From assembly GCA_905204385.1 (NCBI GenBank), contig CAJKZL010000159.1:1-6883 (forward strand): a DNA stretch of 6,883 nt. Direction: 5' to 3'. Both the position numbers and the translations under genes were made by a program. The first letter of the stretch is position 1; every line of letters begins with the position of its first letter. Below are positions 1-4,757 of the stretch, in pieces. The stretch is from an uncultured Odoribacter sp. GTDB lineage: Bacteria; Bacteroidota; Bacteroidia; Bacteroidales; Marinifilaceae. The notes below the pieces were generated by a model that was given only the letters and a program-made list of their open reading frames with translations, was not told the origin of the DNA and did not search any database.

Positions 1-1972
1 CCTGGCCGAAAGGGAGTTCGAAGGGGCGGTCCCTTGATTCCAGCTCGATGCTGCCATCCACACCGGCACAAAAGATAACGACATCCGACTCGTGCGCCAA
101 ACGCAAAGGTTCTGAGAAATCCAGGTTGCCTTTGTAATCATATCCCATCCGGATCTCGGCAGGCAGGCTCCGTTGACTCAGATATTCCAAGCGTACCTGC
201 AAACGGGTGCCTTTTTGGCCTTTCACTGTCACTTGCCCGTAATCGAAAGACTGAGAATCCGAAGCATCCAGCAACAATTTATCGTCTATCCAAAGACGAT
301 AACCACCCTGAGCGTCCACAAAAAACAGAAGGCTGTCGTTTCTTTCTACATCCACATAGCCGTCCCATTCTACCCGATAATCATCTCCCAAATCTTTGAC
401 CGGTGAACTCCACCAGGAGAAGTCCACCTGCTTGTCCACACGCTCCAATACAGACTTCTTCCCCTCCTGCAGGGAAGAAGGAAGTAACCTCCCACCGCCA
501 TCATCCGTCCGTCCGGCTGCCTTCGCCTGTTGTTGTAAAAGTTCTTCCGAAACGATGTTCTCATCGTTATTCCCCTGCTTGTAGTATTTAGCCCGAAGGC
601 CGGCTTTTCCTGCTTCGGTCTTAAACACGCTGGTACGAAAAATCCGCTTTTTATAAGCATTGGAGATACCTTCTGAGTAATACACTTCAGCGTCAGGGTA
701 TTCAGCTTTGATGCCCTGGAGAATGGAAGTTATATGCCAGGGATGAACTTTCGAACTTCCGCCACCGCCGTAAGTAATGCCACTTACATCATGGCGCCTG
801 TCTGTCACGAGATTATGTGCCGCATTGGGGCCTATTACAGCTATTTTAGCGGTTTTCTTCAACGGAAGGATTCCTTCTTCGTTTTTCAATAAAACCATTC
901 CTTCCCTGGCGGCCTCATAAGCCATCCGATTGGCTCGAGGATTATAAAGAGGAATGGTTGCATCTTTTTGCGGACGGTCGAAGAAGCCCATTTCGATGCA
1001 AGTGCCATAGATCCGACGCACTTTCTCATCGATAGTTTCTTCCGTCACAATTCCCTTCCCGATAAGTGGCAACAACTTTTCTTTCACAAACCAGTCTTTA
1101 CTTCCCATTTCCAGATCCAGTCCATGGTTGGCGGCTTTATCGGCCGAATAAGTGCAAGCCCAATCGGACATCAGCATCCCTTTGAATCCCCAATCTTTTT
1201 TGAGAATATCGATCAAGTCTTTATTTTCAGTACAATACACGCCATACAGAGGATTATATCCTGTCATTACCGCTTTTACATCAGCTTTTTGCACGGCAGC
1301 CTTGAAAGGAGGCAGATAAATTTCGTGAAGGGGACGTTCAGAGACCTCCGAACTGACCCGATAACGGTCATATTCCTGATCGTTGGCCGCAAAATGCTTC
1401 ACTGTAGCGATGACTCCTCTCGCCTGTACCCCTTTAATAAAAGGTACAACCATTTCCGAAGAAAGATAGGGATCCTCGCCCAGGTATTCGAAATTGCGGG
1501 CGCCTTTAGAGGCACGATAGATATTTACCCCCGGTGCCAAAAGAAAATGAATGCCGCGGGCACGCCACTCTTGTCCATAGGCATCGCCGACACGGTTTGC
1601 CAAATCCCTGTTCCAGGAAGCAGCCAGCGCCAGCGCCGCCGGGAAAGCAGTCGCTTTTCCGAACTCACCCCAGGAAGCGACTCCCAAAGGTCCGTCTGCC
1701 AGTTTGAATGCAGGAATACCTAAACGCTCGCAAGGATGAAGGTAGAAATCCTGATATCCGGTCAGCAAATCGATCTTTTCCTCCAAGGTCATGCGTTGAA
1801 TCAAATCCTCCACACGTTCTTTTACCGGCAAGTCAGGACGACGGAACGGATAAGTCCGGGCGGTTATCCCTTTCCTGTCAAAGATACTTTCGGCAGGAAC
1901 AAATGACTTCTTATGAGCTTCTGCCAGGGTAGTCAGTTCTTTAACAATATCCTGATGCCTGGACGCAATGTT
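1..1972 (-). CDS. GH3 beta-glycosidase with inserted PA14 domain, partial; in-frame continuation of the sulfatase beyond its TAA, no start of its own
   Basis: I translated the minus strand codon by codon: 657 codons are open from 1972 to the left edge. The first ~30 codons are not GH3 but a sulfatase tail (NIASRHQDIVKEL, then LAEAHKK). The GH3 barrel begins near 1850 (YPFRRPDLPVKERVEDL, then MTLEEK). Family landmarks in order are ADGPLG (1682-1699), GARNFEYLGEDPYL (1463-1504), the KHFAAND substrate-binding segment (around 1382-1399), and the nucleophile motif MSDW with Asp at 1163-1165. The C-terminal alpha/beta domain starts near 900 and is split by a PA14 domain (about 601-125, opening GLRAKYY). 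The acid/base glutamate is probably in ELESRDR (26-46). By family knowledge it removes terminal beta-linked sugars from oligosaccharides; the sugar cannot be told. The first in-frame ATG (1790-1792) lies inside the barrel and GTG at 1811-1813 or TTG at 1829-1831 are no better, so none supplies a signal peptide. The C-terminus lies outside the window. Confidence 0.9.
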
Positions 1973-1975
1973 TTA
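1973..1975 (-). other. In-frame TAA separating sulfatase and GH3, probably a nonsense change
   Basis: On the minus strand the junction reads GGT GAA TTG TAA AAC ATT GCG, giving G-E-L-stop-N-I-A. Many S1 sulfatases have PGE-x-Y-[ND]-I/L-A at this point, so TAA takes the place of a Tyr codon and differs from TAC or TAT by one third-position base. The frame is the same on both sides, so this is not a frameshift. TAA also ends fecR here, so it is a normal stop in this genome. A sequencing error or low-level readthrough cannot be excluded. Confidence 0.75.
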
Positions 1976-3241
1976 CAATTCACCGGGTTCTTCTTCCACA
2001 TTGTATAGCACCGGGTTCTTATACACCACTTTCGCATCGTTGCCATAGGCCGATTTATAGGAAAAATGCACTTTATATTTACCTTTTCTTACTGCATACA
2101 AATCATTGCCACGATAAAAATAGAAAACATCCCGCTTGGATGCCGATTTATCACGGATGACATTCAACAGACTTACCCCATCGTAGATTCTATCCGAAGG
2201 CAACTCTACACCAGCCAATTCACAGCAGGTAGGCAACAAGTCCAAAGTACTTCCCATATCCGTTATTATCCCGGAATTGACCATTTTACCCCACATGATG
2301 CACGGCACCCGAAAACCTCCCTCGAACATAGAAGCTTTACCGTCTTTCAGCGAACCGGCCGAACCACCCTCTTGTCTGTAGGATAGCCATGGACCATTGT
2401 CGGAAGTAAAAATCACCAGCGTGTTGTCTGCGAGTCCGGTTTGCTGAAGAGCCTGTAATATCGATCCGGTGCTCCAGTCCAATTCTTCGATAGCATCCCC
2501 GTATTTCCCTCTGGCCGATTTGCCTTGAAAATCATCCGCTGCATACACAGGTATATGCGGCATAGGATGTGCTACATACAAGAAAAAAGGATGGTCCGCA
2601 TGGGATTGAATGTAACGCACTGCAGCCTGAGTCACCTGTTGTGTCAGATAATGCTGATCCGGCTCATGTTCTATTACCTTGTCCTGCTCATAAAGCATAT
2701 ATTCATAAGGATACTTTTTATTGCCTCTCTTTGCATTCTCTGCACGACTCATGTCATTGGAATAGGGATAGCCGTAAAAATAGTCGAATCCGTGTTGCAG
2801 AGGCATATACTGAGGCAAATGTCCTAAATGCCACTTGCCGATGCAAGCAGTGTGATATCCTGCTTGTTTCAGCAACTCCGGTATAGTGATCTCTTCCGAC
2901 GGCAAGCCACCCGGAGAATCGGGAAACAACACACGCTTGTCATTGCCATACATGCCTGTTCGTACCCCCAGCCGCCCGGTCAACAAGCCTGCACGGCTTG
3001 GAGAGGAAACGGATGCAGACACATAAAAGCTGGTCCACTTCTGCCCTTCCTGTGCCATCCGATCCAAATGAGGAGTTTTAATACTGGGATTTCCAAAACA
3101 GGAAAGATCACCATAACCCATATCATCACAATTAATGACGATAATATTCGTTTTGGTGTCGGCCGGCTGTTTGGCTATACACTCATATGCGTTGACAGTC
3201 AGCCCGCCGACACATAAACAGATCAAATTTAATGAGTTCAT
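1973..3241 (-). CDS. Secreted S1-family (arylsulfatase-like) sulfatase, Ser-type, ending early at an in-frame TAA
   Basis: The 422-residue product hydrolyses sulfate esters, probably on a sulfated glycan. The catalytic signature is S-S-P-S-R (79-83, followed by AGLLTGR), so Ser79 would be the residue oxidised to formylglycine by an anaerobic maturase (anSME). Other expected active-site residues are present: Asp39-Asp40 and Asp281-Asn282 (FTSDNGPW) for the metal, Lys136/His138 (GKWHLG), His229 (HPMPHIP) and Lys302. The N-terminus (LNLICLCVGGLTVNA) resembles a signal peptide cut near residue 19, but its n-region has no Lys or Arg. ATG at 3241 is the only usable start: an in-frame stop lies ~36 nt upstream with no ATG/GTG/TTG between. 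The end PVLYNVEEEPGEL falls just before the usual C-terminal helix, and that helix is encoded in frame after the stop. The truncated form keeps all catalytic residues and could be active. The sulfated substrate cannot be assigned. A GALNS/arylsulfatase-A-like subfamily is my best guess. Confidence 0.93.
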   Translation of the reverse strand: MNSLNLICLCVGGLTVNAYECIAKQPADTKTNIIVINCDDMGYGDLSCFGNPSIKTPHLDRMAQEGQKWTSFYVSASVSSPSRAGLLTGRLGVRTGMYGNDKRVLFPDSPGGLPSEEITIPELLKQAGYHTACIGKWHLGHLPQYMPLQHGFDYFYGYPYSNDMSRAENAKRGNKKYPYEYMLYEQDKVIEHEPDQHYLTQQVTQAAVRYIQSHADHPFFLYVAHPMPHIPVYAADDFQGKSARGKYGDAIEELDWSTGSILQALQQTGLADNTLVIFTSDNGPWLSYRQEGGSAGSLKDGKASMFEGGFRVPCIMWGKMVNSGIITDMGSTLDLLPTCCELAGVELPSDRIYDGVSLLNVIRDKSASKRDVFYFYRGNDLYAVRKGKYKVHFSYKSAYGNDAKVVYKNPVLYNVEEEPGEL

Positions 3242-3276
3242 TTCAGTGCATAATAAAATTAGGAATTTAATATTTA

Positions 3277-3289
3277 ATTATCTGATAAT
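3277..3289. repeat. 13-nt palindrome in the sulfatase leader
   Basis: ATTATC-T-GATAAT is a perfect 6-bp inverted repeat around one base, 36-48 nt upstream of the sulfatase ATG. Position and symmetry suit a regulator operator, but the DNA is AT-rich and short palindromes are expected by chance. Confidence 0.25.
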
Positions 3290-3370
3290 CAGTTGTTGGT
3301 TGTTTTATGAAATCTGGGAAATCAATAGGTTTAAAGAAAAGTTCGATGGCTTTTCTATGATGACTAATCT

Positions 3371-3387
3371 TAAGGTTTGTTGCAAAC
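3371..3387. repeat. Small palindrome GTTTG-TTG-CAAAC overlapping opposed -7-like elements
   Basis: Arms at 3375-3379 and 3383-3387 are perfect 5-bp inverted repeats. The right arm is part of the minus-strand TATGTTTG. The left arm belongs to a plus-strand TAAGGTTTG (3371-3379), which is one base longer than the TAnnTTTG consensus. The layout could be an operator or two face-to-face promoters, but the arms are short and this may be chance. Confidence 0.25.
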
Positions 3388-3390
3388 ATA
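3383..3390 (-). promoter_or_regulatory. Candidate Bacteroidota -7 promoter element for the sulfatase/GH3 unit
   Basis: The minus strand reads TATGTTTG, an exact match to the TAnnTTTG -7 consensus of Bacteroides housekeeping promoters. It would start transcription near 3376 and leave a 5' leader of roughly 135 nt. There is no good TTTG -33 box at the usual spacing; only a T-rich tract (complement of 3403-3409) lies there. The match alone is weak evidence. Confidence 0.35.
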
Positions 3391-3421
3391 GTAATTTATT
3401 TTAAAAAAAGTCATTTAATTT

Positions 3422-3459
3422 TTCACCCTAAAGGGAGGTTGGCGTGCATTTAGAGTGAA
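3422..3459. repeat. 11-bp imperfect inverted repeat upstream of fecR
   Basis: TTCACCCTAAA (3422-3432) and TTTAGAGTGAA (3449-3459) are inverted copies with one mismatch (C3427 against A3454) around a 16-nt loop. The repeat ends 35 bp before the fecR start. It may be an operator or a leader hairpin; nothing in the sequence separates these options. Confidence 0.4.
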
Positions 3460-3487
3460 TAAACCGGAAAAACAGACCGATTTATTC

Positions 3488-3504
3488 ATTTTACATGTTA
3501 AAAT
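3488..3504 (+). repeat. AT-only hairpin with the fecR start codon in its loop
   Basis: ATTTTA (3488-3493) and TAAAAT (3499-3504) are perfect 6-bp inverted arms around the loop CATGT, which contains the proposed ATG. With only A-U pairs the RNA stem would be weak. It might slightly affect start choice between 3495 and 3513. Confidence 0.25.
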
Positions 3505-4655
3505 CGTCTGATATGGATGAATCTTTAAAAAGCAGCCAAGAAAGAATATTCCATAAACTGTGGGAAGTACTTTATTCGGATAAAGACTCCCCCGATGCTG
3601 TGCAGGACCCCCGGATACGGCAGGCAATCCGCCGGATATACGAGGTGGTGAGTGCCCCGGACGGGGATTACGAACTCGTCTGGGAAAAAATCGACCGGGA
3701 GATCCGGGAAAAGGAAAGGACAAAGCATCGGCTGAGGCTTCGGATGATGCGCTATGCCGCCCTGTTTCTTTTGCCCTTGCTTTGCGGGGGCATTGCCTGG
3801 TATGTTTGGAGACCTGCCGAAACAGGGATGTCTCCGGAAATGGCCGGAGATGGGCGTCCCCGCCAGGGTATCGTCTTGACTTTGGGAAACGGACAACGGC
3901 TGAATTTGCAGGAGAAACCCTCCGGGGAGTTGTGGGAAACCGCCACGGTGGGGATTCGTAAGGATAGCCTGAACGGCATCGTGTATGAGGGCCGCGGGAC
4001 AGGAGAGACTACGGCGGCCTTTCACACCCTGGAGATTCCCGTTGCTGCCGATTATCGGCTGCGCTTATCCGACGGCACGGTCGTTTATCTGAATTCCGGA
4101 ACCACCCTTCGCTATCCCGAAGTATTTGCCGGAAACGAACGGAAAGTGTACCTGGAAGGGGAGGCTTATTTTGAGGTAGCCGAAGATTCGTTACATCCTT
4201 TCAAAGTCATCGTGGACCGGCTGGAAGTAGAGGTGCTGGGGACTCATTTCAACGTATATGCTTATCCGGAACAACGCGGCATAGCGACCACTTTGGCCGA
4301 AGGGAAAGTCAGGGTGACCGATGGTGGGAGAGAAGTGGTCCTCAGGCCGGGGGAGCAGGCGTGGGCCACGGACGACGGTTTACAGGTCAGGGAAGTGGAT
4401 GTGAAAGAATTTACCGGTTGGAAGGACGGACTGTTCAGGTTCCGACAGATGCCTTTGAAGGAGATGATGATCCAGGTTTACCGATGGTATGGAGTCGAAG
4501 CGGACTTTGCCGACAAGGGATTGGAAACAATTACGTTTACGGGAGTCATCAATAAGAATCTTCCGGCCGGAGAATTGTTCCGGATTATCGAAAGCGTTGT
4601 GGACGTCCGCTTTACGAAGGATAGAGAGAATCATGTAATGATTACTACTAAATAA
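3495..4655 (+). CDS. FecR-type anti-sigma factor (DUF4974 C-terminus)
   Basis: This 386-residue inner-membrane protein has the layout of Bacteroidota FecR proteins. A charged cytoplasmic N-terminus (1-83) would hold the ECF sigma factor. One membrane segment lies at about 87-105 (YAALFLLPLLCGGIAWYVW). The periplasmic FecR domain spans about 178-275, with the family-typical LSDGTVVYLNSGTTLRYP, YLEGEAYFEV and LGTHFNVYAYP. A DUF4974-like C-terminal domain spans about 313-384 (FRFRQMPLKEMM to the end). In the known pathway this region senses the STN domain of a loaded SusC-type receptor and frees the sigma factor; the STN-bearing receptor starting 102 bp downstream fits that role. An in-frame ATG at 3513 (MDESL) is an alternative start; neither has a clear Shine-Dalgarno site. 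No sigma gene precedes it here, although sigma-fecR-susC is the common order, so its sigma partner must be encoded elsewhere. Confidence 0.95.
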   Translation: MLKSSDMDESLKSSQERIFHKLWEVLYSDKDSPDAVQDPRIRQAIRRIYEVVSAPDGDYELVWEKIDREIREKERTKHRLRLRMMRYAALFLLPLLCGGIAWYVWRPAETGMSPEMAGDGRPRQGIVLTLGNGQRLNLQEKPSGELWETATVGIRKDSLNGIVYEGRGTGETTAAFHTLEIPVAADYRLRLSDGTVVYLNSGTTLRYPEVFAGNERKVYLEGEAYFEVAEDSLHPFKVIVDRLEVEVLGTHFNVYAYPEQRGIATTLAEGKVRVTDGGREVVLRPGEQAWATDDGLQVREVDVKEFTGWKDGLFRFRQMPLKEMMIQVYRWYGVEADFADKGLETITFTGVINKNLPAGELFRIIESVVDVRFTKDRENHVMITTK

Positions 4656-4659
4656 AAAA

Positions 4660-4692
4660 TCACCGGCAAGGGTTGGTAGCTTTTGCCGGTGA
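4660..4692. terminator. 10-bp perfect hairpin just after fecR; possible minus-strand terminator or RNA processing element
   Basis: TCACCGGCAA (4660-4669) pairs perfectly with TTGCCGGTGA (4683-4692), starting 5 nt after the fecR stop. Inner G-U, G-C and A-U pairs can extend the stem to a GGU apex. In the plus direction no U-run follows, so it is not a classic intrinsic terminator for fecR. On the minus strand a U6 run would follow (complement of 4654-4659), so it could stop antisense transcription. Its apex GTTGGTAGC recurs in the next hairpin. Confidence 0.55.
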
Positions 4693-4705
4693 AGGGTGAA
4701 TTATT

Positions 4706-4730
4706 CCGGCCTCGTTGGTAGCCAGGCCGG
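4706..4730. repeat. Second hairpin in the fecR-susC spacer sharing the apex GTTGGTAGC
   Basis: CCGGCCT (4706-4712) pairs perfectly with AGGCCGG (4724-4730). The 11-nt loop holds GTTGGTAGC (4714-4722), identical to 4672-4680 in the first hairpin and exactly 42 nt further on. The outer stem ends (CCGGC/GCCGG) also match while the inner stem differs but still pairs. No U-run follows. It ends 27 nt before the susC start, so it would sit in the susC leader of a fecR-susC or susC transcript. Confidence 0.55.
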
Positions 4731-4757
4731 ACATGTTAAACTTCAATACACAAATTT

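Larger units (their letters stand above)
3242..3494. promoter_or_regulatory. Divergent AT-rich intergenic control region
   Basis: These 253 bp separate the start of the minus-strand sulfatase from the start of the plus-strand fecR, so promoters for both directions must lie here unless fecR is driven from inside the sulfatase. I see no ORF with coding character and no tRNA or rRNA. Several inverted repeats are present and listed separately. No sigma factor gene lies between the sulfatase and fecR. Confidence 0.7.

Noticed and set aside
968..1723. 251-codon plus-strand ORF opposite the GH3 frame
   Set aside because: It lies antisense to a verified GH3 reading frame with catalytic motifs, and its translation has no recognisable domain. 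It is a shadow ORF.
2828..3217. 129-codon plus-strand ORF opposite the sulfatase
   Set aside because: It is antisense to the conserved sulfatase active-site region, and its composition is that of a reverse-strand shadow.
4660..4692. Classic Rho-independent terminator for fecR
   Set aside because: The stem is good, but the bases after it in the plus direction (AGGGTGAATT) contain no U-run. A U-run exists only for the minus strand.
4660..4730. CRISPR-like repeats
   Set aside because: There are only two copies of a 9-nt motif at hairpin apices, with no repeat/spacer periodicity beyond one unit and no cas genes.
4731..4740. ACATGTTAAA before susC, also found at the fecR start (3493-3502)
   Set aside because: A shared 10-mer is expected several times by chance in a window this size, and the surrounding bases do not match.
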